Notes under the pieces: generated by a model
What the model saw: only the letters and a program-made list of their open reading frames with translations
The model's database searches: none
What the model was told of the DNA's origin: nothing
Made by a program: the position numbers and the translations under genes
From: JBCDBD01 sp039184335
Lineage (GTDB): Bacteria > Bacteroidota > Bacteroidia > Flavobacteriales > Flavobacteriaceae
Length of the DNA: 64,000 bases
Assembly (NCBI GenBank): GCA_039184335.1
Contig: JBCDBD010000008.1
Span: 46,090 to 110,089 of the forward strand
Direction: 5' to 3'
Shown: positions 52,758-62,527 of the stretch, one piece after another
How the letters are laid out: every line of letters starts with the position of its first letter
How positions within the stretch are numbered: position 1 is the first letter of the stretch

Positions 52758-54998
52758 TCACTTCACTTCAAAACTTCCTGTTACCCCTTCAACTGAACTC
52801 CCCCCAACAAGCACCTTAAACTCACCCGGCTCTACTACCCATTCGTAGTTATGGTCGTATACCCCCAGCTTTTCATCGGTCAAGCTAAAGTTGAGCGTTT
52901 GCGAGGTGCCAGATTCCAGTCGTATTTTTTGAAAGCCCTTCAGTTCTTTTACGGGGCGAACAAGGCTCGACACGGGATCTTGCAGGTATAATTGTACCAC
53001 TTCTTCGCCGGCCATGTTGCCAGTGTTGGTCACGGTGACCGCAACTTGCACGCTCTTGGTGTCGGTAGCATCGATTTGTAAATTACTGTAGTCAAAGGTG
53101 GTATAGCTTAAGCCGTGACCGAAAGGGTATAACGGCGTGTTCTCTTCATCTGCATAGTGCGACCAGAATACATTTCCTTCTTTGTTTACCGGTCTTCCAG
53201 TGCTATAGAAATTGTAGTAGATAGGAACCTGCCCTACACTTCGGGGGAAAGTCATCGGTAGTTTTCCACTGGGATTTTCGTCGCCAAACAATACCTGGGC
53301 AATAGCGTTACCAGACTGGCTGCCCAAATGCCAAGTTTCTAAAATAGCAGGAATATTGGCATCTTCCCACGATAAGGCCAAGGGTCGACCATTCATTAAC
53401 ACAAGTATGATGTTTTTATTTACCTCGTACACGGCTTTCAGTAATTCTTGTTGTAGTCCGGGTAAATCCAAATTCGTACGGCTTCGGGATTCTCCACTCA
53501 TAAAACCGTGTTCGCCCACTACCATGACCACTACTTCTGCGTTTTTGGCGGCTGTCACCGCTTCATCGATACCGCTGCTATCGGTTGTATTGATGTTAAC
53601 ATGCTGCAAGAAATTTGCTTCTAAGAACACTTTTGGCCCTTGCACGAACTGATAGTCTTGGGTAACGGTAGCTATTCCTTCCAAAACAGATACTGCGGTG
53701 TTATTTTCTGAGGCGAGGCGCCAGCTCCCCAAGGGACTGTCTTTATCATCTGCCAAATCGCCAATGACCACAATGCCTTTTTGATCTTTGCTGAGTGGCA
53801 ACAGGTTGCCTTCATTTTTTAGGAGAACAATACTCTTTTTTGCCATTTCCAACACCCCTGCCTGGTGGTCAGGATGGTAGATGCGTTCTTTTTCACGTTC
53901 CAGGTCTGAGTATTTATACGGGTCATCAAATAAGCCCAATTCCATTTTTACCCGAAGGATGCGGCGTACAGCCTCATCAATTTTGGCTTCGTTTACCTTA
54001 CCTGCTTGTACTAGGCCCACTAGGTTTTTGAGGTAAGAACCAGACGCCATATCCATATCTGAACCAGCGTTTACCCCAATCTGTGCGGCATGGGTAGAGT
54101 CTTTGGCATGGCCATGGGCAATCATTTCCGCGACCGAACCCCAGTCTGAAACCACAAAGCCATCGAAGCCCCATCTGCCCTTTAGAATTTCTCGTTGTAG
54201 TTGCCCACTGCCGGTCACCGGTACGCCATTCAGCAAGTGAAAACCGTTCATAAAGGTTTTTACCCCGGCATCCACGGCGGCTTTAAATGGTGGGAAAACC
54301 CGATTGTATAGGGTATAGGTACCAATATCAACGGTATTGTAGTCGCGCCCCGCTTCGGCGAAGCCGTAACCGGCAAAGTGTTTGGCACAAGCGGCTATCG
54401 TAGTGGTTGCCGATAGATCGTCTCCTTGAAAGCCTTTTACCCGTGCAGTGGCAATTTCACTTCCCAGATAGGGGTCTTCGCCTCCCCCCTCCATCACTCT
54501 TCCCCAGCGTGGATCGTATGAAATGTCCACCATGGGGGCAAAGGTCCAGTGCATGCCTTCGGCAGCGGCTTCATTAGCGGCAATGGCGGCTGATTTTTGA
54601 ATCAATGCCATATCCCAACTCGCTGCTTCTGCCAGAGGAATAGGAGCCAATGTTTTTTGTCCGTGAATGACATCCAATCCAAAAATCAACGGAATGCCCA
54701 ATCGACTTTCCTTCACCACAATTTCCTGCAGTTTACGGGTCTCTTCAGCTCCCCGTACGTTTAACATTGAGCCTACCCATCCTTTTTTGAGGTGTTCGTA
54801 TTTGGTAGCGGCGCTTCCACCTTGGGGTGCGGGGCCTGTGGCGTCGTAAAAGCCACTGTAAAGGTTCATCTGGCCAATTTTTTCTTCCAAGGTCATTTTG
54901 GCGAGTAAGCCATCAATTTCCTTTTCCATATCGGATTGGGCCGTTAAGAGGGCGTTGCAGGTAAGCAACAATGCAATCGTAGTAATTAGGCGAGACAT
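52758..54998 (-). CDS. bglX: Glycoside hydrolase family 3 beta-glucosidase (BglX type)
   Basis: A 746-residue exported enzyme with a signal peptide (1-20) and three domains: a TIM barrel with nucleophile Asp in GFVVSDWGSV (about 290), an alpha/beta sandwich with the acid/base region (VVGEHGFMSGESRSR) and a C-terminal fibronectin-like domain (ATDTKSVQVAVTVTNTGNMAGEEVVQLYL). The length equals E. coli BglX. It releases glucose from beta-linked oligosaccharides in the periplasm. It stands alone, not in a SusCD locus. Confidence 0.95.
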   Translation of the reverse strand: MSRLITTIALLLTCNALLTAQSDMEKEIDGLLAKMTLEEKIGQMNLYSGFYDATGPAPQGGSAATKYEHLKKGWVGSMLNVRGAEETRKLQEIVVKESRLGIPLIFGLDVIHGQKTLAPIPLAEAASWDMALIQKSAAIAANEAAAEGMHWTFAPMVDISYDPRWGRVMEGGGEDPYLGSEIATARVKGFQGDDLSATTTIAACAKHFAGYGFAEAGRDYNTVDIGTYTLYNRVFPPFKAAVDAGVKTFMNGFHLLNGVPVTGSGQLQREILKGRWGFDGFVVSDWGSVAEMIAHGHAKDSTHAAQIGVNAGSDMDMASGSYLKNLVGLVQAGKVNEAKIDEAVRRILRVKMELGLFDDPYKYSDLEREKERIYHPDHQAGVLEMAKKSIVLLKNEGNLLPLSKDQKGIVVIGDLADDKDSPLGSWRLASENNTAVSVLEGIATVTQDYQFVQGPKVFLEANFLQHVNINTTDSSGIDEAVTAAKNAEVVVMVVGEHGFMSGESRSRTNLDLPGLQQELLKAVYEVNKNIILVLMNGRPLALSWEDANIPAILETWHLGSQSGNAIAQVLFGDENPSGKLPMTFPRSVGQVPIYYNFYSTGRPVNKEGNVFWSHYADEENTPLYPFGHGLSYTTFDYSNLQIDATDTKSVQVAVTVTNTGNMAGEEVVQLYLQDPVSSLVRPVKELKGFQKIRLESGTSQTLNFSLTDEKLGVYDHNYEWVVEPGEFKVLVGGSSVEGVTGSFEVK

Positions 54999-55341
54999 AG
55001 TATGTTATTTTTGGTTGTGGCTTACAAGATACGGTCTCGAATTCAACTGCAAAAGAAGAACGACGGGTTTTAAGGTCAATCCCTTCAGGATTCTTTTTCA
55101 AAAGACACCAATTGTCCTTAGGATGCACTTCTTGGTTTTGGGGCATACTTTTTATCAAATGGTATGGAGGCACAAAAACTACGGTCATGGCCTACTCTTG
55201 CCCGTGATGAACTACCGAAAATTGTAAAGGGAAGGTCTTAGAGATCTAAATGGTCAATAAGTTTAAGGACAGCTTAGGATGTGGCAACACGCCTGACCGT
55301 TGTCAGACTGGTGAACTATAGCCAATGTCGGCACTTGGCAT
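54999..55341. other. Non-coding region upstream of bglX
   Basis: 343 bp; I see no gene. Near its end is GCCAA/TTGGC (55321-55340), a short inverted repeat just past the stop of the next minus-strand gene. The left part should hold the bglX promoter. Confidence 0.4.
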
Positions 55342-55713
55342 TCATTGCTTCATATACGTTATTATGTTGTCTTCAAATCCGTAGCATGATTTGTTGGTGA
55401 AATCAATGGTGAGCTTATCTTGTTCTATGGAATAGGTGTGGTTTGTAGGTTCGACCGCAATGAACAATTTTCCCCTGTAACCGATTTGGATTGAGTCTTT
55501 GGACAATAATTTATAGTCATAATGGTCATTTTGCATATAACCATTTGATTTGTAAAAGTCATTTTTTGTCTCAAAGTTCAAAGTGTCCTTTTTGTCCAAT
55601 GAAATCCAGATTCCCAATTCAATTTGGGTTAAATCATCTCCGTCATTAGAACAATTGGTGAGCATAAAAATCAATACTATGAAAAAAGTCAAAAAAGTTG
55701 TATTCTTTTTCAT
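55342..55713 (-). CDS. Small lipoprotein, lipocalin-like
   Basis: A 123-residue protein with a lipoprotein signal (FMLTNC, lipidated Cys21). The mature part has GIWISLDKKDTLNF, alternating beta strands and Y-S-I-E-Q-D-K-L-T-I, a layout seen in small lipocalin-like Bacteroidota lipoproteins. Specific function unknown. It is the first of the loosely spaced minus-strand genes. Confidence 0.6.
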   Translation of the reverse strand: MKKNTTFLTFFIVLIFMLTNCSNDGDDLTQIELGIWISLDKKDTLNFETKNDFYKSNGYMQNDHYDYKLLSKDSIQIGYRGKLFIAVEPTNHTYSIEQDKLTIDFTNKSCYGFEDNIITYMKQ

Positions 55714-56013
55714 GTGATGTCTTTTAGGGTTTTTTATAAGATTTTGTTACGGCCCATCTCTTACTTGATAAGATTATCAAATTCCATTTGGTTGCGTTAT
55801 GCCCAGCATTAATGGTCATTGCTCGCATGTTTATCGCCGAATCATTTACGGTTATTCTAATTTCAACCGTAGTGGTTTTTAAGATTACTTGCAATCCTCC
55901 ATGTATTTTTGGCAACCGAGTTGTGTGTGGGTAGTTGCAGATGAAATTTCACTATTTTTCAATAAATAGCACAGTTTAAAAAATAAGAAACGGTTCGGGT
56001 TAGCAATTGGTTT
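55714..56013. other. Intergenic region
   Basis: 300 bp. A 63-codon minus-strand frame is present (55724-55915), but it has no family features, so I do not call a gene. Confidence 0.4.
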
Positions 56014-56784
56014 TTATTCAAATTCCATGACTTGCCCGTCTTCTGGAACCAAAGATTTCTCTATTAGTCCTTTCTTGGTCAATTCAGATGTTAACTGTCC
56101 TCTTGTAATTGGACAATGGTTCACAGCTTCTAGATGATTGGCAATTACTTTTCCTGGTGAATTTTTGACAAACTTGAGGATATCATCCATCGTCATCAAC
56201 AAAGGTTTAAAAATATCTAATTGTGCGTTTCCACTTGCAACAACACTAATTTCTGGTTTGTATTCTTTCAGTACTTTGTCAACCTCTTCAGTATAAATCG
56301 TATCAGAACTTAAATAAATGGATTTTTCATTAGGAAGCTGTATATAATATCCCATTACATTTCCCATAGGTTTTGCTACAAATCCATAACCGTGTTTTGC
56401 AGGAATTCCCTCTATTGTTCCTCCTAAAAAATCAGAGGGTTTCCAATAGTTTATAACTTGTGAAACATTTAAACCTCTTTTGCGAAGCGTTTTTTCATCT
56501 TTAACACTGCATGTTACAGGAATGTTTTTTGATTTTAAAAACTTCTCTGCTACTTTATCTAAATGGTCAGGGTGTAAATGTGTAATCAAACAATGGGTCG
56601 TTTTATTTACTATTTCTATGGCATTAGTAGGCAAATCCAATATTGGGTTTCTTTTTGGCTTAAATCTAAAGAGTGTAAAAGGTGGCCCAGCGGTCCCTTT
56701 TTTCCCTAACATCGGGTCAACTAAAATGACGTTGTCGCTAGTTTCAATTGCCATTGTGGCATTTCTCAAATGATGTACTCTCAT
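56014..56784 (-). CDS. MBL-fold metallohydrolase
   Basis: A 256-residue cytoplasmic metallo-beta-lactamase-fold enzyme of the UlaG/YtnP-like type. It opens VHHLRNATMAIETSDNVILVDPMLG, the metal motif is THLHPDHLD, a later Asp is in YLSSDTIYTEE, and the closing His is in VIANHLEAVNHC. The ligands appear intact. The substrate is unknown. There is no signal peptide and no operon partner. Confidence 0.88.
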   Translation of the reverse strand: MRVHHLRNATMAIETSDNVILVDPMLGKKGTAGPPFTLFRFKPKRNPILDLPTNAIEIVNKTTHCLITHLHPDHLDKVAEKFLKSKNIPVTCSVKDEKTLRKRGLNVSQVINYWKPSDFLGGTIEGIPAKHGYGFVAKPMGNVMGYYIQLPNEKSIYLSSDTIYTEEVDKVLKEYKPEISVVASGNAQLDIFKPLLMTMDDILKFVKNSPGKVIANHLEAVNHCPITRGQLTSELTKKGLIEKSLVPEDGQVMEFE

Positions 56785-56908
56785 AAAAGTTTGGGTTAAC
56801 CATTCAGCTTTTTGCTATTGGTCTCGTGTATAAGTAGTAGCGTATTTCTACGTACTAACTTTTCAGTTTTGCATAGACCTTTGTTTTTGTTTATACTTTT
56901 TTTAGCAC

Positions 56909-57091
56909 TCATACGGTTATTACCTTTATTGATTTTTTTGTTGGTTTAACAATACGAAATCCATGAATCATAATAGCAGTTCCACATCCTATGTTGAATG
57001 GTGTTGCGTTTAACAATACTCCGTAAATAAGAAAAATCAAATTAGCAATTAAGCACTACAATCCTAATAGAAAGACATTCTTCATTGTCAT
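56909..57091 (-). pseudogene. Small membrane protein with an in-frame stop
   Basis: The minus strand reads MTMKNVFLLGL, an in-frame TAG (57056-57058), then CLIANLIFLIYGVLL and on to FRIVKPTKKSIKVITV before the stop at 56909. The hydrophobic pattern before and after the TAG is continuous, suggesting a former two-TM protein of about 60 residues. It is too short for a firm call. Confidence 0.35.
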
Positions 57092-57134
57092 TGAAACCAA
57101 ATTGACCTCTAAGGGTGTATTTCAATGATGGGGG

Positions 57135-58085
57135 TCATAGCGAAAGACACATAATTTTTTCTGTCCTTCCCAACACGTCCATTTGAGATGGTGCCAACGC
57201 ATCATTAAATCCAAGTTTGTAATACAGTTTGTGCGCTTGTGGCATACCCATTGTTGTTTGCAGCCACAGTTCTTTAGCCTCATTTTCCAGACAACGACTT
57301 ATACAGCGTTCAATTAATTTTGTCGCTATTCCAAGTTTTCTAAAGTTAGGATTAATGAACAACTTAGCAAATTCAAATGTGTCTTCATTCAGGCGCTTTA
57401 GGGCGACACAGCCCACAATGTCATTCTTGAGCTTAGCATAAAAAAGAAATCCACCATTTTCTAAATAGGCTTTGTCAGGATTGTGCAAAGTGAACTTGTC
57501 ATCTTCCTCTAATTCACCATTCAAAACGCCCAATAGCCAAGGTCCTGCCAAGTCATAGAAATATTTTTTTAGACTTGGTTTATAGTCAATGATTTTTACA
57601 AATTCTCCTTTGGGTTGATGAATACGCTCATGAATTGTTTTGTTATTGATCTCGAAATCAAGCCTATTCAAAATGTTGATGATATCGGGGTGTCCGATTG
57701 CGAAAAGGTCTTTGAGGGTATTTGAAAACGAAAGCCATAAAGGTTCAAGTTCCCTTTGTAGGTCTTTCCCTTTTTTGGTCAGTCCAACTAATTTTGAACG
57801 CTTATCGTTAGGGTTTGGCTTAATACTGACCAACTCTTCCTTTTTCAGTTCTTGTAAGATATTCTTTACTGTTATGTGGGAGAAGTCAATTTGATTGGAA
57901 ATTTCAAGTATGGTTTGGGTGGAACTCGCTTTTGCCAAAACATAGTAAACGGAAAACCAACTTGCCTTGAACCGTATATTGGCATCTGCGTAAATCTTGT
58001 CACCATCTTGCTGAAGTTTTTCACTTATTCTACGAAATCTTGAAGCTCCTGCGAGATATCCCAGCTCATTCAATACATCTGTCAT
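57135..58085 (-). CDS. MarR regulator fused to GNAT acetyltransferase
   Basis: A 316-residue fusion. Residues 1-150 are a MarR winged helix (QTILEISNQIDFSHITVKNILQELKKEELVSIKPNPNDKRSKLVGLTKKGKD). Residues 165-316 are a GNAT domain (GCVALKRLNEDTFEFAKLFINPNFRKLGIATKLIERC with the acetyl-CoA loop R-K-L-G-I-A-T). The fusion is a known Bacteroidota architecture; it may couple regulation to acetylation of a drug or metabolite. It is single-gene. Confidence 0.88.
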   Translation of the reverse strand: MTDVLNELGYLAGASRFRRISEKLQQDGDKIYADANIRFKASWFSVYYVLAKASSTQTILEISNQIDFSHITVKNILQELKKEELVSIKPNPNDKRSKLVGLTKKGKDLQRELEPLWLSFSNTLKDLFAIGHPDIINILNRLDFEINNKTIHERIHQPKGEFVKIIDYKPSLKKYFYDLAGPWLLGVLNGELEEDDKFTLHNPDKAYLENGGFLFYAKLKNDIVGCVALKRLNEDTFEFAKLFINPNFRKLGIATKLIERCISRCLENEAKELWLQTTMGMPQAHKLYYKLGFNDALAPSQMDVLGRTEKIMCLSL

Positions 58086-58411
58086 ATCTGTAATTTATGA
58101 AAGTACTTTCACAAAAATATGAAAGGTGTTTCATAAATTCAAATATCTTTTTAGAGTTGCTGTTTTGGGTTGCTGCTAAAGGTGAACTTTAATCATCATA
58201 TCTTATTGGTAAGATGAAAATAAACGCCATTGTGATCTGTACCCCCTATTCCATTTACATGTCCAATGGCGGTAGTTATATCAGAGGTAAACAACCATAT
58301 GCTTTGTGCAAAACCGATAACTATCAACCGTGGGCGAATTGGGGCGTATTTAACCGCGATGTAAGAGATGCTGAAGGCATTTTTGCCGGTTCCGTTTTTT
58401 GGTTTTGGCTT
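58086..58411. other. Intergenic region
   Basis: 326 bp. A 78-codon plus-strand frame (58214-58450) overlaps the 3' end of the next minus-strand gene. It has no family features, so I do not call it. The MarR-GNAT promoter must lie here. Confidence 0.35.
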
Positions 58412-58948
58412 TTAGTCACCGGTATTGGTCATTGCATGGGCATAGCCTAGAAAAAAAGATTCCCATTTTTCAGATGCACTATTATATTTGAGGAATTCTT
58501 GTTTGATGGTACCATCATCTTGTTTGGCCCATAGCCCTCTAACCGGTACACTCTTATCCCCATTATTGGGGTACATGGTTCCTTCAAGAACCATATCTCC
58601 CTCTTCATTAAGCCCCCCTGAATAGTCTATATGAAAACTCGGACTCATCCATACCTGTCTCCAAAGGCCGGTAGCGGGGTCTACGAAGCTCATTCCTGTT
58701 CCCGAGCTTCCTGAACGTGTTGTCCACTCTTCAAGAATCAAACAGCCGTTTTCTTTTTTTGTATAGACTTGACTGCCAATCTTTTTGCCGCTTGCGGTCA
58801 AAAAATCCCATGTTCCCAGCACAAAATCAAAATCACGGTAGGGTTTTTCATTGGAGGCACATAAAATTTGCGATTTGGTGTTCTCTTGTGAAAAAGCATA
58901 TACAGTGGTCAGTAATACCAAAAAGGTCAGAAAAGTTGTTTTCATCAT
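58412..58948 (-). CDS. Exported DUF1579-like protein
   Basis: A 178-residue protein with a signal peptide (1-20, ending AFSQ) and a single domain starting FDFVLGTWDF, with GSQVYTKKENGCLILEEWTT and GLWRQVWMSPSFHIDYSGGL. These resemble the DUF1579/lipocalin-like secreted proteins that often describe themselves by the LxGxWxF opening. The function is unknown. Confidence 0.7.
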   Translation of the reverse strand: MMKTTFLTFLVLLTTVYAFSQENTKSQILCASNEKPYRDFDFVLGTWDFLTASGKKIGSQVYTKKENGCLILEEWTTRSGSSGTGMSFVDPATGLWRQVWMSPSFHIDYSGGLNEEGDMVLEGTMYPNNGDKSVPVRGLWAKQDDGTIKQEFLKYNSASEKWESFFLGYAHAMTNTGD

Positions 58949-59669
58949 TCAAATTATTTACAGGAAGACGATAGCAAGCAATATTTGTAACACATGATGG
59001 TAGCTAATTGCTTCAGCTAAGAAATCAAGTGATATGAAATCATAGCCGCGTTACTGGTTAATGAGTTTAAAGTTAGCAAGAAAGCTGCAATGAATTATAG
59101 CCATTTTAGTGCTTTGAATTATCTTTCCTACAAGTCGTTGTTTCAATTCGTTTGTACCCTAAACCCATACAATTTCATAAGCACCTGCTCCGTCACTATT
59201 CCATTGGTGAGCAAAGTAAGTGTCACCATTTTTGTAGATTGAAATCCCGTTATCACATTCATAAATGTCAGAGTAAAACACTTCGTGAATATCAATTACT
59301 TGTCCATCAACGGTCACTTTTATATCGTCAACCTGGGTGTTCGGAAAATTGCCTCAGTTCCCCTTTTCAAATTAGGCACAACGACCCGCTAAACGTAGTT
59401 CCGGGATTTTTATGGAAATATAGCGAAATCGGGTAACAATGTTACAAGAATAGGACTGCCGATTGATCTTGAGGCATGGTTTGTCAAGTAGGGCGCGTAG
59501 TGGCCGTGACTTGTCGTAGCGGTATTGGGAATAAAAATTTCGGGGCCAAATAATCGTTTAGTGCCCTAACGGTCTGAATAAGCGCCTGTTTTAATGGTGT
59601 TTATTTTTTTATACACTTTATGTCTTTATCAAGGCGATGAGGGTCTGGTTTTTACATTTCTTAGGAAAA
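58949..59669. other. Degenerate region with gene remnant and repeat
   Basis: About 720 bp without an intact gene. It holds a 3' gene remnant (59157-59345) and one copy of a repeated motif, CTAAACGTAGTT...AAATATAGCGAAATCGGGT (59389-59434), seen again near 63735. The rest shows nothing recognisable. Confidence 0.5.
59157..59345 (-). pseudogene. C-terminal remnant of a protein gene
   Basis: The minus strand reads GNFPNTQVDDIKVTVDGQ, then VIDIHEVFYSDIYECDNGIS and ends AHQWNSDGAGAYEIVWV before a TAG. The composition is clearly protein-like, but the frame is closed by TGA just upstream of GNFPNT and no start is present. It is probably the last 60 residues of a lost gene; I do not recognise the family. 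Confidence 0.45.
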
Positions 59670-60095
59670 CTACCCCAACTTATCAGGGGCAATACCAGAC
59701 AAAACCAAAAACCCATAATGGTATTCTGCACTTCCCGGATCAGCATTTAATGCCAAATCAGTAACTTTATTATATAATTCATTAACATCTTGTCCTTCCA
59801 TTAGCTGACGTACTTCTTTTTCTAAATCAACTTGCATAGGATTACCTAAAATCAGAAACATTCGGGCAAAAGCACCCACTTTTTCTCCTTCATCAAGTAT
59901 ATTAAGAACTATACCTAAAAGTGCTGCCTGAACCGGATCACGGGTTTCATGAGTATTCAAAAAAGTTATAAGTTCTGGAGGTAAATCTGATTCAGGAGTT
60001 GTTTTCAGCTCGTCAACAAGTAACCGCAATGCTTTTGTCCTGTTAAACTCATCTTCGGGAACAATTATATCCTGGTATTTTTTTAGCATTGTCAT
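59670..60095 (-). CDS. Small helical protein, partner of the DUF4157 gene
   Basis: A 141-residue, acidic, helical cytoplasmic protein (YQDIIVPEDEFNRTKALRLLVDEL..., DPVQAALLGIVLNILDEGEKVGAF). It starts 5 bp after the stop of the DUF4157 gene, so they are co-transcribed. Position and character fit an immunity protein or chaperone for the preceding large protein. I do not recognise a family. Confidence 0.6.
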   Translation of the reverse strand: MTMLKKYQDIIVPEDEFNRTKALRLLVDELKTTPESDLPPELITFLNTHETRDPVQAALLGIVLNILDEGEKVGAFARMFLILGNPMQVDLEKEVRQLMEGQDVNELYNKVTDLALNADPGSAEYHYGFLVLSGIAPDKLG

Positions 60096-60100
60096 AAAGT

Positions 60101-62293
60101 TTATGAAAGTTTTTGGTATCTAATTATCAATCCATTTTTAGTAAATTCAACAACTCCCAACACATACTGTCGGAAGAAATCAGGGTGGTGCATTTTTTTA
60201 TCATTGATCACCATATCTCTCCAACCAAAGTGAATATCCACTTGCCCCCCCGGAGTTGAAGTTTCTGCTCTTATAAAAAAGAGCTTACTCAATGGGATTT
60301 TAACAGCCGGATCACCATTTAAAGGTGGCATGAGATGTTGAGTTAATTCAGTCTCATTGGGTTCACGTACAGAACCCTTTAGTTTTGAATTTTCAGGTCC
60401 TACAGGATCAAATTTTCTTTTATCTCTTATATCCATACCAAAGTGTTGGATAAATCCCTTTGGAAAGATTAAACCATAAAACCGCTCTTCACGCTTCTTT
60501 ACATCATCTCTAAAGTCCATTGAGCCTTTATGATCCGCTGCAAAAACCTTTTCACCAACACCACCTCCACCACCAAAAGCAAGCTTGTCGTTATCCTTAC
60601 TAGTTGGGTTTGCATAAGCCTCTGTTACCCCCTGAAATATCTTAACAAACGCCAAATCAACCTCGTGTACATGAATTATATCTTCGTTTGTTACTGCTCC
60701 TGTACGCCGCGACAATACATCATAATTTCCCTCAAGTTCAATTAAAGAAGAACCTAATTTTAGAGAAGGCGCTACTCTCGAAAATTCACTAACCTGTAAA
60801 GGTTTATGTTTAATAACAATCGGGGTATCCTTTCGGATATCCAATGCCAAAAGTCTTGCCCTAACCAGGTTATAAATCTCTACTAGTTGATGCAAATGGT
60901 TCATATTGGTGTTTTTAGCAAAACGCTTGAGCAAATTGGTTGCTGCCGTTAGGGCATCAAAATAATCCTCTGCCCCATGTTTCTTAACAATTTGCTCCAA
61001 TACCGCTTTAAGCTTAATTTTTGCTACTTCAATCATATCTTTAACCGCTGAATCCATGTAAGTCTTTATCATGAGATCGCTTTTCGCCCTCGAAACATTC
61101 TTTTCGTGTCTTTTAATGGCCTTGCCTTCTAATTTCTTGGTCGGTACCATATTTTGTTCTAACTCATCTTTTAGCTTTTCCGACTCTTTAGGTTTCTCGT
61201 ATGAAGTGTACACATCAACCAGGCGGGAAATAACGTTTTTATGAATACCTTCCGGCTTTTGAAGCTCAGTAAGCGCTACCTTTATAATCGGATCAATTTG
61301 CTGTCTAAACTCCCAAAATAAATCTTTTGTGTTTCCACTGGCAGTAGATTTCACAAACTCTGTAGCTTGTTGTTCTAAAGACCCACGGGTCATTTCACGA
61401 TTTGTATTACCTAGTTTAATTTTTTCCTCAGAAGTTGGAATAAAAGGTACAATCTCTGCATCGCTTTGTGACCACTGCCCGGGACCAAATCCAGCTTTAA
61501 TCCATTCTGCATGTGTACGCTCATGTTTAATTCCTTCTGTTTGTCTTAAATATGCAAGCTTGCCCGGAATGTCTTCTATTTCATAATACATTTTATCGGT
61601 TTCAAGATTATAAAACCAACGTAACCCATCTAACTGTCTGTCCCAAATCAATACCGGACCACCATCACCAATCCACTTAAGTTGTATCAATCCTCCTACG
61701 GCAAGCGTGTTTCTTAAATTTTCATTTGCATTAGGCTTCATTTGGGTCAATGCCTTCGCCCCCATCACATCTGCCTCTTTCTCCAATCCTTTATCATCAT
61801 TTACATTCACACCACCTTTCATCTGCATAGTTGGTTTTACCCTTCCCTGCTTTTGCTGTACCACATGCCAAGCTTCATGGGGTAAATGTTTTTCCTGTCC
61901 AGGAGCTAGATGAATATCTGTTCCTTGAGCATAAGCATGCGCTTGTAGTTGGGCAGGTTTATCTGAGTTGCGATGTACCTTTACATCATCCAATGACATC
62001 CCAGAAAGGTTTTCCATTCCTGTTTTTAAAGTATCCGGTAAACCGGTGTTGTTTTCTTTTTTTTGGATGGGCTGCTGTTTTGAAGAATGGTCATTCGCCA
62101 TGGCCTGCAATTGAGCGGCCTGTTTTGCCTGTGGGCTATTGTTGGCCATATCTTGCAGTTTCCGTTGTGCAACAGCTTCAGGTCGATTGTCGAAAAATTG
62201 AAAAGTAGACTTACTACTTCCTTGTTTTTTAGTAATGCCATTCGCAACCGATTGATTTTTATTCTCTTGTGTTTTGTCAGCGTGAGTACTCAT
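60101..62293 (-). CDS. DUF4157 protein, contractile-injection-type effector
   Basis: A 730-residue protein without a signal peptide. Residues 1-90 are disordered and Gln/Asn/Lys-rich. A DUF4157 domain follows (about 85-190) with the zincin-like motif HEAWHVVQQKQGRV (139-152). The middle is helical; a C-terminal domain (about 500-730) includes HVHEVDLAFVK, GGGGGVGEKVF and VDIHFGWRDMVI. DUF4157 marks cargo or toxins of extracellular contractile injection systems and polymorphic toxins. The C-terminal domain is of unknown type. No tail-sheath or tube genes are in this window, so the delivery machine would be elsewhere. Confidence 0.75.
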   Translation of the reverse strand: MSTHADKTQENKNQSVANGITKKQGSSKSTFQFFDNRPEAVAQRKLQDMANNSPQAKQAAQLQAMANDHSSKQQPIQKKENNTGLPDTLKTGMENLSGMSLDDVKVHRNSDKPAQLQAHAYAQGTDIHLAPGQEKHLPHEAWHVVQQKQGRVKPTMQMKGGVNVNDDKGLEKEADVMGAKALTQMKPNANENLRNTLAVGGLIQLKWIGDGGPVLIWDRQLDGLRWFYNLETDKMYYEIEDIPGKLAYLRQTEGIKHERTHAEWIKAGFGPGQWSQSDAEIVPFIPTSEEKIKLGNTNREMTRGSLEQQATEFVKSTASGNTKDLFWEFRQQIDPIIKVALTELQKPEGIHKNVISRLVDVYTSYEKPKESEKLKDELEQNMVPTKKLEGKAIKRHEKNVSRAKSDLMIKTYMDSAVKDMIEVAKIKLKAVLEQIVKKHGAEDYFDALTAATNLLKRFAKNTNMNHLHQLVEIYNLVRARLLALDIRKDTPIVIKHKPLQVSEFSRVAPSLKLGSSLIELEGNYDVLSRRTGAVTNEDIIHVHEVDLAFVKIFQGVTEAYANPTSKDNDKLAFGGGGGVGEKVFAADHKGSMDFRDDVKKREERFYGLIFPKGFIQHFGMDIRDKRKFDPVGPENSKLKGSVREPNETELTQHLMPPLNGDPAVKIPLSKLFFIRAETSTPGGQVDIHFGWRDMVINDKKMHHPDFFRQYVLGVVEFTKNGLIIRYQKLS

Positions 62294-62527
62294 AATTATT
62301 CCCTTTTCAAGTGTTGTCTTATTGCCTATAACGATCTAGTATAACCGTCAGTTACGGATTTTAAGTTACCAATTTTCGGTTAAGCACAGGCTTTAGCAAT
62401 TCCGAGTGTCCTGACGATAATGTCAGGGTATCGTAATTGCGGATACATTGTTGGCAACTGGCTTTATTTCATTGTTACTTTTTGATTGGTCTATGGTGGA
62501 CTTATTTGTCTTATTTATATCAGCCTA
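62294..62527. repeat. Palindromic intergenic region with TTGTTGGCAAC motif
   Basis: It holds CCTGAC-GATAAT-GTCAGG (62410-62427) and TTGTTGGCAAC (62448-62458). TTGTTGCCAAC occurs in similar position on the other side of the next gene (63718-63727) and at 604-614. Confidence 0.45.

Noticed and set aside
58214..58450. 78-codon plus-strand frame next to the DUF1579-like gene
   Set aside because: It runs into the 3' end of a real minus-strand gene, and its sequence has no recognisable domain or ribosome site.
62448..62458. TTGTTGGCAAC as a standard integron attC core
   Set aside because: It does not fit RYYYAAC/GTTRRRY and no integron integrase gene is in the window; kept only as a repeated motif.
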